Source of the DNA: Beijerinckiaceae bacterium | GTDB lineage: Bacteria > Pseudomonadota > Alphaproteobacteria > Rhizobiales > Beijerinckiaceae | Assembly (NCBI GenBank): GCA_027531565.1 | Contig: JAPZSB010000005.1 | Location: forward strand, 310,001-374,000 | Direction: 5' to 3' | Length of the DNA: 64,000 bases | Shown here: in pieces, positions 8,601 through 17,257 of the stretch | Position numbering within the stretch: position 1 is the stretch's first letter | Layout: the number at the start of each line of letters is the position of its first letter | Notes under the pieces: model-generated | Databases searched by the model: none | What the model was told of the DNA's origin: nothing | Seen by the model: only the letters and a program-made list of their open reading frames with translations | Made by a program: the position numbers and the translations under genes

Positions 8601-9290
8601 ATGCAGTCGCTTGCCGCGATCCCGTTCTTCAAGGATGCCAGTGATCTCGACCTGAAGGCTTTCGAGCGCCGCTGCGTCTGGAAACGCGTGGAGGAGGGGC
8701 AGATCCTCGTGGATTTCGAGGATCAGTCGAGTGATGTCTATTTCCTCGCAGCAGGCGATGTCCGGATCCAGATCAGGACTGCCGGCGGCAAGGAAGTGAT
8801 TCTCGCGGATATGCGGGCTGGCGAGTATTTCGGCGAGCTTGCGGCCATCGACGGGATCGCCCGCTCGGCCAATGTCTCTGCCCTGACCCGCGCGGAGATC
8901 TGCATCATCAGTGCCGGCGTGTTCCGGGAGATGATCGCTGCCTCTCGGATCCTCTCCGACAAGCTCCTGCGCCTTCTCGCCGCCCGGGTGCGGGACCTGA
9001 ATGTGCGCCTGCTGGAACACACGGTCCTGGACATCCGGCACCGGCTCTATGCGGAATTGCTGCGGCTCTCGGCCCCGCGCCCCAATGCGGCGCCGGCGCG
9101 CGTCATTTCCCCGCCGCCGGTGCATCATGTGCTTGCAGCGCGCGTCGGGTGCCGCCGGGAGCAGATCACCCGGGAGCTTGGGGCCATGAAGGCGGAGAAC
9201 CTGATGGAGCGGACACGCGGCGCGCTTGTCCTGCTTGACCCGGACACGCTCCGCCAACGCATCGCGCAGGCCATGCGGGAAGCCGGCTAG
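8601..9290 (+). CDS. Crp/Fnr-family transcriptional regulator
   Basis: Starting at the ATG at 8601 (AGGA 8 bp upstream) gives 229 residues. An N-terminal cyclic-nucleotide-binding fold contains the phosphate-binding cassette FGELAAIDGIARSANV (about residues 76-91), and a C-terminal winged helix contains VLAARVGCRREQITRELGAM. There is no Fnr-type cysteine cluster, so cAMP or cGMP sensing is more likely than oxygen sensing. The frame stays open upstream to 8451, but that segment overlaps no recognisable domain. The gene is monocistronic, with the tRNA-Phe gene upstream on the other strand. Its regulon cannot be inferred. Confidence 0.88.
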   Translation: MQSLAAIPFFKDASDLDLKAFERRCVWKRVEEGQILVDFEDQSSDVYFLAAGDVRIQIRTAGGKEVILADMRAGEYFGELAAIDGIARSANVSALTRAEICIISAGVFREMIAASRILSDKLLRLLAARVRDLNVRLLEHTVLDIRHRLYAELLRLSAPRPNAAPARVISPPPVHHVLAARVGCRREQITRELGAMKAENLMERTRGALVLLDPDTLRQRIAQAMREAG

Positions 9291-9316
9291 CGTTTCCCGG
9301 CCTTGCCGAGGCGCGC

Positions 9317-11146
9317 TCAGGAGCGGTTCTGCAACAGCCGCAGGTCGGGGCGGACGGAAGGCGCCAGCAAGGGGCCTTCGAGCCGGAACGCATAGAACTC
9401 GCCGGGCAGGGGCGGTTCGTCGATGCGCCGGCGCAGCACAACGACCATCTGGTGACGCTGGGCGGCAAGATCCATCACGCCTTCGAGCATGGCCGTGACG
9501 CGCGGCGACAGGAAGCTGGAGCCGACCGGTTCGACCTTGCCGTCCCGGATGGCGAAATTGGCCCGCAGCGTCTCGAAGCTCGTCTTGCCGGCCAGCGCGA
9601 ACAGCAACGCCGCATCCTGGCGCGCATCGGTAGCGCGGGTAAGAAGCTTCGCGAGATCGATGCCGGTCACATCGCCATTCTTGATGTCGATGGCCGCGCT
9701 CCCGTTCAGCGCGCCGGCAAGTGCCGCGACGGATGCCCCCTTGGCTTCCGCCTGGACCACCAGCGTTCCTTCGCCGGTCAGGCGGTTGAACCCGAAGGCA
9801 CGATCCATGAGCCGGCCGAAATCGATGCGCTCGGCCGAAGCCTGGAGGCGCAGTTCCTGCTGCTTTTCGGGATTGTCGATCAGGGAAACGCGCGCCTTGA
9901 CCATGCCATCGCCGAACCGGCTGTCGACAATGGCCAGTTCCGTCCGACCTTGGCGGGTCAGCACCGAGAGCGCGACATTCGACAGCACGACATTGCCAAG
10001 CTTGAACTCGCGCGTCGACAGGCGGATATCGAGGTCGATGATCGGGAGAGGGTTGATGGCCAGCGGCTCGCCGGACCAGCTGCCATCCGTCTGGCGGAGG
10101 CGCTGGAACGCGGCATGGGCGGCCGTTCCGTCGACCAGGTCGCCGGCGAGGGTCGCCGAAAGACCCCAGCGGGCATTGTTCTCGCGCAACGCCGCAATGC
10201 CGTTGAGCTGCTTGCCGCCGCGGACGATCCGGAGGGCCTCGAGCGCCACGCCGCGCGGATCGAGTGCCATGTTCGATGAGATCGTCATCGGCTGGTCGGT
10301 GGAGCCCGGCCGGGCATAGGGGCCGCCAAGCCGGCTCTCCAGCCTGGCGCCAAGCTGCGCTTCGGCCCGCCCGATCAGGGCGAGGTCCGGGTCACGCCGC
10401 ATGGAACCGGCAAAGGTCAACCGGGAGCCGAGCCCGCCGATCTGGATCGTGGCGGAGCCTTGCCTGTTTTCGGCGAGGGTGCGCTGGGTGGGCAGCGAGG
10501 CTGCGAGGGAAAATCCGTCATCGATCCCGACCTGCGTCAGGTCGATGTCCAGCCGGCCGCGCCCCGCAAGATAGCGGAAACGGCCGCGTATCGACTCGAA
10601 CGCGAGGTCCGCGCCCTTGGGGCCCGCGCGCGACAGGGTGATGCGAGCCTCGTCCACCGAAATCCGGAAGCGGCTGAACCGCGCGGAGGGGCCGAACATT
10701 CCGATGGTCTGGTCCAGCAGTTCGGTGACGCTTCGCGGCGAGCGGAACCGGGCATCGAGCGTTCCGACATCGACACGGATATCCGGCTTCGACAGGCTGA
10801 GGGCAGGCCCGTCGATCGACCCGTCCATGAGATCGAACAGATCGAACTGGATCACGGCCTGCGGCGCGCGCAACTCCCCATCCCCCGCAAGGCGCCGGAC
10901 GGCAACATCCTCATAGACGATCTTCGGCTTCGGCCACAGGACCTGGCGGCGCTGGCCGAAGCGCAGGGTCAACCCGAGATCCTGCTCGTACCGCGCAAGG
11001 ATGCCCTGCTCGATCGCGGCATAGTCCCGCGTCAGGATCAGGGTCGCCAATCCGGCCACGGCCAGCACCGCCACCACGGCAATGCCGACGGCCATGCGGC
11101 GCAGCAAGGATTTGTACCGGAGCAGGAGGGTCGGAAACCCGGGCAT
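9317..11146 (-). CDS. AsmA-family protein
   Basis: A 609-residue protein with one N-terminal membrane anchor (about residues 17-38) followed by a long beta-rich periplasmic region. The C-terminal part contains GALNGSAAIDIKNGDVTGIDL and FETLRANFAIRDGKVE, the recurrent signature of AsmA/AsmA_2 domains. AsmA-like proteins are bridge-like lipid-transfer or envelope-maintenance proteins spanning inner and outer membranes. The gene stands alone, convergent with the Crp/Fnr gene and downstream of the scoA-scoB pair. The family is recognised with good confidence; a specific lipid or outer-membrane role is inferred from the family only. Confidence 0.8.
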   Translation of the reverse strand: MPGFPTLLLRYKSLLRRMAVGIAVVAVLAVAGLATLILTRDYAAIEQGILARYEQDLGLTLRFGQRRQVLWPKPKIVYEDVAVRRLAGDGELRAPQAVIQFDLFDLMDGSIDGPALSLSKPDIRVDVGTLDARFRSPRSVTELLDQTIGMFGPSARFSRFRISVDEARITLSRAGPKGADLAFESIRGRFRYLAGRGRLDIDLTQVGIDDGFSLAASLPTQRTLAENRQGSATIQIGGLGSRLTFAGSMRRDPDLALIGRAEAQLGARLESRLGGPYARPGSTDQPMTISSNMALDPRGVALEALRIVRGGKQLNGIAALRENNARWGLSATLAGDLVDGTAAHAAFQRLRQTDGSWSGEPLAINPLPIIDLDIRLSTREFKLGNVVLSNVALSVLTRQGRTELAIVDSRFGDGMVKARVSLIDNPEKQQELRLQASAERIDFGRLMDRAFGFNRLTGEGTLVVQAEAKGASVAALAGALNGSAAIDIKNGDVTGIDLAKLLTRATDARQDAALLFALAGKTSFETLRANFAIRDGKVEPVGSSFLSPRVTAMLEGVMDLAAQRHQMVVVLRRRIDEPPLPGEFYAFRLEGPLLAPSVRPDLRLLQNRS

Positions 11147-11270
11147 GCGGCGATTGGCTCCGCGACGAGCGCGGCTGAGCGCGCAAAAAGGACCCGTCTA
11201 GGGCTGCACGGGAAGTCCCGCAGCCACCTTCTAGCAAACCCTGTGGAGGCAGGTCAAAGGCTGAAACGCG

Positions 11271-11296
11271 AAAGGCCGGGCAACACGGCCCGGCCT
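11271..11296 (-). terminator. Candidate terminator after scoB
   Basis: A 9-bp GC-rich inverted repeat (11273-11281 and 11288-11296) lies 20 bp past the scoB stop on the minus strand. It is followed by only three U residues, so it is a moderate prediction. Confidence 0.5.
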
Positions 11297-11316
11297 GCCG
11301 GAAGTCGATGCATCGA

Positions 11317-11958
11317 TCAGAGCGCCGATACGAAATCGGCCTCGGTCTTGGAGGTGATCTCGTCCAGCGTGACGCCCGGCGCAAGTTCAAGCAGGCGCAT
11401 GGGCTCCTTGCCGCTGCGGTCGATCGAGAAGACGCCGAGATCCGTCACCACCATGTCGACGACGCCCGCGCCGGTCAGCGGCAGGGTGCAGGCCTTGAGC
11501 AGCTTCGATTCGCCCTTGGCCTCGTGCTCCATGACGACGACGACCTTCTTGACGCCCGCCACGAGATCCATGGCGCCGCCCATGCCCTTGACCATCTTGC
11601 CCGGGATCATCCAGTTCGCGAGATCGCCGTTCTGGGCCACCTGCATCGCGCCGAGGATCGAGAGGTCGATATGGCCTCCGCGGATCATCGCGAAGCTGTC
11701 GGCCGAGGAAAAATAGCTCGTCGTCGGCAGTTCGGTGACGGTCTGCTTGCCGGCATTGATCAGGTCGGGGTCTTCCTCGCCCTCATAGGGGAAAGGGCCC
11801 ATCCCCATCATGCCGTTCTCGCTCTGCAGCTGCACACTCATGCCGGCAGGAATGAAATTCGAGACCAGCGTCGGGATGCCGATGCCGAGATTGACGTAAA
11901 AGCCGTCCTTCAGCTCCTTCGCGGCGCGGGCGGCCATTTCTTCACGGGACCATGCCAT
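11317..11958 (-). CDS. scoB: 3-oxoacid CoA-transferase, subunit B
   Basis: 213 residues from the ATG at 11958, which has GGAG 7 bp upstream; a longer open frame to 12042 lacks a ribosome site. The beta-subunit motifs are present: [11 protein letters not shown] near residue 22, [10 protein letters not shown] near residue 47 where the family places its catalytic Glu (SENG), and a Gly-rich [19 protein letters not shown] stretch. The enzyme moves CoA from succinyl-CoA to acetoacetate or a similar 3-oxoacid. It follows scoA with a 16-bp gap. The locus also encodes a BKACE enzyme that would release acetoacetate, which this transferase could activate. Confidence 0.93.
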   Translation of the reverse strand: MAWSREEMAARAAKELKDGFYVNLGIGIPTLVSNFIPAGMSVQLQSENGMMGMGPFPYEGEEDPDLINAGKQTVTELPTTSYFSSADSFAMIRGGHIDLSILGAMQVAQNGDLANWMIPGKMVKGMGGAMDLVAGVKKVVVVMEHEAKGESKLLKACTLPLTGAGVVDMVVTDLGVFSIDRSGKEPMRLLELAPGVTLDEITSKTEADFVSAL

Positions 11959-11974
11959 GATCTGTCTCCGGGGC

Positions 11975-12706
11975 TCAGTGCTGCGGGGCGGGGTGCGGAC
12001 GGGTGGTCCGGTTCTCGATCCGCTTCGGCGCGTTCGGAACATGGACGATCCGCTTCACGTAGATCCCCGGCGTATGGATATGGTCGGGGTCGATCTCGCC
12101 GGCCGGGAAGAGGTGCTCGACCTCGGCGATCGTCACTGTCGCGGCCGTCGCCATCATCGGATTGAAGTTCCGCGCCGTCTTCCGGTAAACCAGATTGCCT
12201 TCCGTATCGCCCTTCCAGGCATGGACCAGCGCCACATCGGCCCAGAGACCGGTTTCCATGACGTATTTCCGGCCCTTGAAATGCGGGTCGTTCGGAAACT
12301 CACGGATTTCCTTGCCTTCGGAGACGAGCGTGCCCACGCCCGTCGCGGTGAAGAAGGCGGGGATACCGGCGCCGCCGGCGCGGATGCGCTCGGCCAGGGT
12401 GCCCTGCGGATTGAATTCCAGCTCGAGTTCGCCGGAAAGATATTGCTGTGCGAACAGCTTGTTCTCGCCGACATAGGAGCTGATCATCTTCCTGATCTGC
12501 CGGGTTTCCAGCAGCTTGCCGAGATGGATTCCGTCCACGCCGGCATTGTTCGAGATCACGGTCAGGTCCTTGACGCCCGCCTCGCGGATCGCCTCGACCA
12601 GCGTCTCCGCGACGCCGCAGAGGCCGAATCCGCCCGCCATGATGGTCATCCCGTCCTTCAGGACGCCCGCCAATGCGGCCTTGGCATCCGTGTAAACCTT
12701 GCTCAT
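11975..12706 (-). CDS. scoA: 3-oxoacid CoA-transferase, subunit A
   Basis: 243 residues from the ATG at 12706 (AGGAG 7 bp upstream). The alpha-subunit signatures are [19 protein letters not shown] near residue 22 and the CoA-transferase glycine motif region [18 protein letters not shown] near residue 118. It forms a heterodimer or heterotetramer with ScoB, interconverting succinyl-CoA plus 3-oxoacid and succinate plus 3-oxoacyl-CoA in ketone-body and 3-oxoadipate-type catabolism. A sigma-70-like promoter is visible upstream. Which 3-oxoacid is preferred cannot be told from sequence, but the closest resemblance by eye is to acetoacetate transferases. Confidence 0.93.
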   Translation of the reverse strand: MSKVYTDAKAALAGVLKDGMTIMAGGFGLCGVAETLVEAIREAGVKDLTVISNNAGVDGIHLGKLLETRQIRKMISSYVGENKLFAQQYLSGELELEFNPQGTLAERIRAGGAGIPAFFTATGVGTLVSEGKEIREFPNDPHFKGRKYVMETGLWADVALVHAWKGDTEGNLVYRKTARNFNPMMATAATVTIAEVEHLFPAGEIDPDHIHTPGIYVKRIVHVPNAPKRIENRTTRPHPAPQH

Positions 12707-12770
12707 CCAGCCACTCCTCCCGAATGGAGGGCAGGGTATGCCCCCGCCATCCAAACCTGTTGACGGCGAA

Positions 12771-12798
12771 GTCATAGAGAAGAGCTGCCGCGTTGCAA
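12771..12798 (-). promoter_or_regulatory. Candidate promoter for scoAB
   Basis: On the minus strand TTGCAA (12798-12793), 16-bp spacer, TATGAC (12776-12771), about 65 bp upstream of the scoA ATG. Prediction by eye. Confidence 0.35.
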
Positions 12799-12844
12799 AG
12801 CGCGTGTTGCACCTCCCCGTGTTTGTTCGGAGACCGGAACCCAC

Positions 12845-14479
12845 TCACCCCCGGCGGATGAGGATCAGCGCCGCAAGGCCGCTCAGGGCAAGGATTGCAA
12901 GCGATTCCAGCGCGGCATGTTCGAACACGCCGGCGCTGGCCTGGGCATAGGCCCGCGTGGCAAGGGTTTCGAAATTCAGCGGACGCATGAGCAGCGTCGC
13001 CGGCAGTTCTTTCACCGTATCGATGAAGACAAGCATCGCGGCGATCAGCAGCCCCGGCGCCATGGCCGGCACATGGACGCGCCAGGCAAGGCGGAAATCG
13101 CTCATGCCATGGATCCGCGCAACCCAGTCGATCGAGCGCGGCAGCCGGTCGAGCGCCAGCATCGACTGCGTGACACCGATGCCGAGGAAGCGCACCATCA
13201 ACGCGAAGGTAATCCCCGCCAGCGTGCCCGATACCGCCAGCGAGAGGCCGACAGCGCCGGCCAGCCCATCCGCCCAGCGCATGACGGGAAAGATCGAAAG
13301 CACGAGAACCGTGCCCGGCACCGCATAGCCGAGGGTCGAGAGGCGCCCGGCATTCCGCAGCTTGGGTACGATCCTGATGCCGATTGTCACGAGGGCTCCC
13401 GCTGCGACAACCGCACTGGCTACCGCAACACCCAGGACGAGGCTCGAAAAGGCGGCATGGAGCAATTCCGCATCGGCACGCTGCTGCGCCGCGTACTGGA
13501 TGGCCCGCCAGACGAGGAATCCCGTTGGCAGCAGGAAGCCCAGCAGGACGGGCAGGCCCGCGGCCAGGGTCGCAAGCAGCCCCGGAACCGGCCGGAGCGG
13601 AATGCGCGCCGGGCGGGCCCCACCTCTCGTGCTCGCGGGCTGCCGTCGCCCGTCCTGCTGCCGCGTGAGGAACAGCAGGAACCCGACCATCACCAGCAGC
13701 AGGGCGGCCAGCCGCACGGCACCGGGAAGGTCACTGCGGTTGAGCCAGTAATCCCGGATCGCCACCGAGAAGCTCGAGACACCGAGGAATTCCGTTGCTC
13801 CGATATCGTTCAGCGTTTCGAGGCTGACCAGCACAAGCCCCGTCACGAGGGCAGGAATGGCGATCGGGAGCCCGACGCGGAAGAACAGCCGCGGGCCGCG
13901 CGCACCGAGGAGGCGGGCGGCATCGATGATGCTGCGACCGGACCGGGTGAAGACGATACGGCAGCCGAGATAGACATAGGGCGACAGCACGAGGCCAAGG
14001 ACGAAAATGGCGCCGCCGAGGGTGCGGATGTCGGGGAAGGCATAGTCCGCAGCCGTTCGGGCGCCGGTCATGGCGCGATAGGCGGTCTGGACCGGCCCGA
14101 AAAAGTCGAGGAGATCCACCGCGACATAGGCGGCGAGATAGGTCGGAAAGGCGAGGGGCAGCGCCAGCCCGATCTCCAGCCAGCGCCGGAGCGGAAACTC
14201 GTAGATCGAGACCAGCCAGGCCGAGATCAGACCGATCGAGCCGGCCACCAGCCCGACACCCAGCAGAAGCTGGCCCATCTCCTTCACCGTGTGCCATTGG
14301 GTCGGCGAAAGCCCGCTGGTCGTCATGGCCGCGCCGCTCATGAGGCTGGAAAAGCCGAGCCCCGGCAGGCCCACCAGAACGGCAAGCAGCCCGATGACCA
14401 TGGCCATGGGCTGCCAACGCAGACGAGGCCGGGCAGGGCCGGCCTCGTGCGGGGTCAGGGCTGGAACAGCCGTGTTCAT
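12845..14479 (-). CDS. fbpB: Iron(III) ABC transporter permease, FbpB-like
   Basis: A 544-residue double permease with about twelve membrane helices in two homologous halves. Each half carries a cytoplasmic ATPase-contact loop: AARLLGARGPRLFFRVGLPIA near residue 187 and ARIHGMSDFRLAWRVHVPAM near residue 458. This duplicated layout is typical of FbpB/AfuB/ThiP-type importers. It lies 18 bp after the FbpA-like binding-protein gene, so the two form an operon. No ATPase (FbpC) gene follows; the next gene downstream on this strand is unrelated AsmA-type material after scoAB. The ATPase is probably encoded elsewhere. Confidence 0.88.
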   Translation of the reverse strand: MNTAVPALTPHEAGPARPRLRWQPMAMVIGLLAVLVGLPGLGFSSLMSGAAMTTSGLSPTQWHTVKEMGQLLLGVGLVAGSIGLISAWLVSIYEFPLRRWLEIGLALPLAFPTYLAAYVAVDLLDFFGPVQTAYRAMTGARTAADYAFPDIRTLGGAIFVLGLVLSPYVYLGCRIVFTRSGRSIIDAARLLGARGPRLFFRVGLPIAIPALVTGLVLVSLETLNDIGATEFLGVSSFSVAIRDYWLNRSDLPGAVRLAALLLVMVGFLLFLTRQQDGRRQPASTRGGARPARIPLRPVPGLLATLAAGLPVLLGFLLPTGFLVWRAIQYAAQQRADAELLHAAFSSLVLGVAVASAVVAAGALVTIGIRIVPKLRNAGRLSTLGYAVPGTVLVLSIFPVMRWADGLAGAVGLSLAVSGTLAGITFALMVRFLGIGVTQSMLALDRLPRSIDWVARIHGMSDFRLAWRVHVPAMAPGLLIAAMLVFIDTVKELPATLLMRPLNFETLATRAYAQASAGVFEHAALESLAILALSGLAALILIRRG

Positions 14480-14497
14480 GGATCGCTTCAGGGCCCC

Positions 14498-15523
14498 TCA
14501 GCTCTGCGGGCCAAGATCATAGCCGACCTTTTCGACCAGTTCCGACGCGGCCTTGCGGTTCTTCGCGACATCATCCAGCGAGACATTGTCGGCTTTCGGC
14601 TTGCCGAACCCGGCAATGAAGGGCTCGACCGCGACGCCCTCAACGACCGGATATTCGAAATTGTTCGCCGCATAGAGTTCCTGCGCCGCCGGGCTGACCA
14701 GCCATTCGGCCAGCCGGACGGCCTCGGCCTTGTTCCTGGCATGCTTTGTCAGCACGAGGCCGGACATGTTCATATGCGTTCCGCCATTCTGGAACGTCGG
14801 CATGATGACGCGGATGGCATCGACCCAGGCCTTCTGGTTCGCATCCTTATTCATCAGGCCCACATAATACATATTGGCCACGCCGACATCGCAGATGCCG
14901 GCCGCGATATCCTTGGCGACATCGCGATCGCCGCCGGAGGGCTTCTTGGCGAGGTTGGCGCGGACGCCCTTCAGCCAGGCCTCGGCCTTCTCGGGGCCCA
15001 TATGGGCGATCGCTGCCGAGATCAGGCCGGTATTGTAGGCATGCGTGCCAGGGCGTGTGCAGACCTTGCCCTTGAAGCGCGGATTGGCCAGATCCTCGTA
15101 GGTCAGGGCCGGATCCTTCACGCGGTCCTTCGAGGCGTAGATCACCCGCGCCCGCGCCGAAACCGCGACCCACGAGCCATCGGCCGCACGCAGCGTCTTC
15201 GGCACGGCCTTCTCCAGCGCAGGCGTCACGATCGGCTGGGTGATGCCCAGCGCGACAGCCTGCGTCAGTGTCGAGACATCGACCGAAAGCAGCAGGTCGG
15301 CCGGACTGCGATCGCCCTCGGACTGGATGCGTTCGGCAAGCCCCGAACCGGCGAAAACAAGGTTGACCTTGACGCCGGTTTCCGCAGTGAACCTGTCGAG
15401 GATCGGCTTGATCAGCCCGGGCTCGCGATGCGTGTAGAGGTTCACTTCCTGTGCGCCGGCGGCGAGGCCGGAAGCGAGCAGGGCGGCGCCGGCGAGCAAG
15501 GGCAGTCGAAGGGAATGCGTCAT
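14498..15523 (-). CDS. fbpA: Iron(III) ABC transporter substrate-binding protein, FbpA-like
   Basis: 341 residues from the ATG at 15523, preceded by GGAG with 6-bp spacing; an in-frame ATG lies four codons upstream. A Sec signal peptide covers about residues 1-23 (GLAAGAQ). The mature protein has YTHREPGLIKPILDRF and ETGVKVNLVFAGSGLAERI, and a late iron-ligand region GVANMYYVGLMN containing paired tyrosines as in ferric-binding proteins. It binds Fe(III) in the periplasm and passes it to FbpB. An Irr-type box about 110 bp upstream supports iron control. Confidence 0.9.
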   Translation of the reverse strand: MTHSLRLPLLAGAALLASGLAAGAQEVNLYTHREPGLIKPILDRFTAETGVKVNLVFAGSGLAERIQSEGDRSPADLLLSVDVSTLTQAVALGITQPIVTPALEKAVPKTLRAADGSWVAVSARARVIYASKDRVKDPALTYEDLANPRFKGKVCTRPGTHAYNTGLISAAIAHMGPEKAEAWLKGVRANLAKKPSGGDRDVAKDIAAGICDVGVANMYYVGLMNKDANQKAWVDAIRVIMPTFQNGGTHMNMSGLVLTKHARNKAEAVRLAEWLVSPAAQELYAANNFEYPVVEGVAVEPFIAGFGKPKADNVSLDDVAKNRKAASELVEKVGYDLGPQS

Positions 15524-15632
15524 CGTTCTCTCCATGCCGGCGGGGTCAAGGCCCGCCGAAGGGTTCAAGAGGATGAGCGTGTCTAGGGCCCCATTCGGCC
15601 GCCCGTCAACAAAAATCCGTTTAAAAACATGA

Positions 15633-15651
15633 GTTTAGAAGAAGTCTAAAC
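15633..15651. promoter_or_regulatory. Iron control element (Irr-type box) upstream of fbpAB
   Basis: GTTTAGA-N5-TCTAAAC is a perfect 7-bp inverted repeat. Read as the alphaproteobacterial iron control element (TTTAGAA-N3-TTCTAAA) it has a single mismatch. It lies about 110 bp upstream of the fbpA start and just after the end of the DUF2865 gene. Irr bound to such elements senses heme/iron status. Confidence 0.65.
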
Positions 15652-15705
15652 TGGAGATTTTCCAAAGGGCGGAGCCTTCTTGTTGAATCCTCCGCGCTTT
15701 TCGAG

Positions 15706-16890
15706 TCAGTTCAGGACAACCAGCCCCGGTGTCCGGCGGATCACCGGAAGGATGGTCCGACCTTCGGCCGCCCGCGCCTGCAATTCGACAAACCCCTTCG
15801 GATGACCGACCGGCGACGGATTCGGAACCTCGTCCTGCACCTTCCGGTCCGCCTTCTGGAGGTCGGCAATGACGCGTGCGCGAACGGAAGACGGCGCCAG
15901 CGGCGAGAAGGCGCCACGAACCGAGGCGACCTCCATGGCGCGGATGATCGTGACCTCGCGCGCGGTGGAAAGGCGCTTCACCGCCTCGCCGAAATTCCGC
16001 GGCTGATAGGGGAACCGGCTCGCGCCGTCGAAATGCTGGGCGCCCGACCCGGTCATGATGACGTCGCCCGGCTTGAGAGTCAGGTCGCGGTAGAAGGCAT
16101 TCGCCGATTGCGTGCTTCCGACCGGCCGGCAGGAACAGGCCTGGCTGACCTGCTGCTGGTAGCGAAAGGCTGTCGGGAGGCGGGTATAGGCCGCCCCGCC
16201 GCGCGAAAGCGCAGAGAGATCGCGGGCTCCTGCTGGCAGTGTGAACAGGGCCGTCTCCGCTCCGGGGCAGGCCGAGCGGCAGGCGACTTCCTGCACCTGC
16301 TGTCCGACACCGCTCTCGCCGATCGGGAAGGCGAACCCGTCGCAAAGCCGCACGCAATAATTCGTGGGCATCGGCATGCCCTGGCCCAACCCGCGCGTCT
16401 GGAGCTTGGTCCGGGGTCGTGGCGTCGCCGCTGGTGCCTCGCTCGCCTTCGGTGGCCAGAGCGGATTGACCGCCGGAACCGGGTTGGAAATCACGGGGTT
16501 ACGGGGCAGGGCCGGAGTCGGAAGCGCAACCGTCGGGCGGGCAGCCACTTGCGGGGCCGGAGCAACCGCCCGGTTTGCGGTCTGGGCGCGGGGTTCGACC
16601 GGATCCCGTGTCGGCTCGCGCACGGCGATCCGGAGAACCTCGAGCCGCTGCATTTCCTTCGCGCGGCTGACATCCACCAGCGCGCGCTCCGGCCGGACCA
16701 GCAACGGCTCGACCGCCGACCGGACGGGGCGGTTGATCTCGCCGACCATACGCTGCACCTGCGGGTTATCGGCCGCCCTGACCAGCAGCGTGCCGGTTCC
16801 GACCGTGACGACGACCGCCGAGGCCAGGGTTGCCGCCTTGCGTGTCGTCCACACCGTGTGATTCGAACCGGATGGGGGAAACAGAATCAT
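15706..16890 (-). CDS. DUF2865 domain protein, exported or membrane-anchored
   Basis: 394 residues from the ATG at 16890; an in-frame ATG at 16977 would add 29 residues. One hydrophobic helix (about residues 17-35) is followed by a Pro/Arg/Ala-rich low-complexity region and then the DUF2865 core. The core has paired cysteines in YCVRLCDGFAFPI and VACRSACPG and a late ACSCRPVG, so disulphides are likely and the domain is probably periplasmic. DUF2865 is known mainly from Hyphomicrobiales and has no assigned function. No operon partner is seen: the fbpA gene downstream has its own iron box. Confidence 0.8.
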   Translation of the reverse strand: MILFPPSGSNHTVWTTRKAATLASAVVVTVGTGTLLVRAADNPQVQRMVGEINRPVRSAVEPLLVRPERALVDVSRAKEMQRLEVLRIAVREPTRDPVEPRAQTANRAVAPAPQVAARPTVALPTPALPRNPVISNPVPAVNPLWPPKASEAPAATPRPRTKLQTRGLGQGMPMPTNYCVRLCDGFAFPIGESGVGQQVQEVACRSACPGAETALFTLPAGARDLSALSRGGAAYTRLPTAFRYQQQVSQACSCRPVGSTQSANAFYRDLTLKPGDVIMTGSGAQHFDGASRFPYQPRNFGEAVKRLSTAREVTIIRAMEVASVRGAFSPLAPSSVRARVIADLQKADRKVQDEVPNPSPVGHPKGFVELQARAAEGRTILPVIRRTPGLVVLN

Positions 16891-17100
16891 GACGCAACGC
16901 AACTCCCTCGACGCATACCTGCCGGCCCGGTTTGGATAACGTTTGGTATCCAAGCCTCGACCTGTCCCGGAATTCAAGGAAAAAGTGTTTCATTTCGAAA
17001 CAGTTTTACCCTTCCCGGGACAACCAGCGCTTGTTTGAGAACAGCTGCGCAAACCCCTTGCCAAAGGGGCGGCTTCGAGAGTAGAAGGCGCTCTCTCGCG

Positions 17101-17144
17101 GGCGCTCTGACGCCCGCTCTTCCATGGCAATGCGTCAGAGCGCC
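17101..17144. repeat. 13-bp perfect inverted repeat upstream of tRNA-Gln
   Basis: Arms at 17101-17113 (GGCGCTCTGACGC) and 17132-17144 with an 18-nt loop, ending 8 bp before the tRNA-Gln gene. There is no U tract on either strand, so it does not look like a classical terminator. The rest of the 16891-17151 gap holds the DUF2865 upstream region and nothing else I can identify. Confidence 0.6.
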
Positions 17145-17151
17145 ATGGCGG

Positions 17152-17225
17152 TGGGGGATAGTTTAACGGTAGAACAGCGGACTCTGACTCCGTTAGTCTT
17201 GGTTCGAATCCAGGTCCCCCAGCCA
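17152..17225 (+). tRNA. tRNA-Gln (CTG)
   Basis: A 74-nt tRNA with acceptor stem TGGGGGA/TCCCCCA, D-arm TAGTTTAACGGTAGAACA, anticodon loop CTCTGAC with anticodon CTG (reads CAG), T-arm TTGGTTCGAATCCAG, discriminator G and encoded CCA. Confidence 0.97.
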
Positions 17226-17257
17226 AACCTTCTCGGAAATCGACACGTGCGGTTAGG

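Noticed and set aside
11202-11222. Imperfect hairpin with GCTGC/GCAGC arms in the scoB-AsmA gap
   Set aside because: Stem has a bulge and no U tract; the stronger hairpin at 11273-11296 explains termination.
12917-15586. Very long plus-strand open frame (889 codons) opposite fbpB and fbpA
   Set aside because: It is antisense to two clear genes, has a charged Arg/Gln/Gly-rich composition and no domain; an artefact of high GC third positions.
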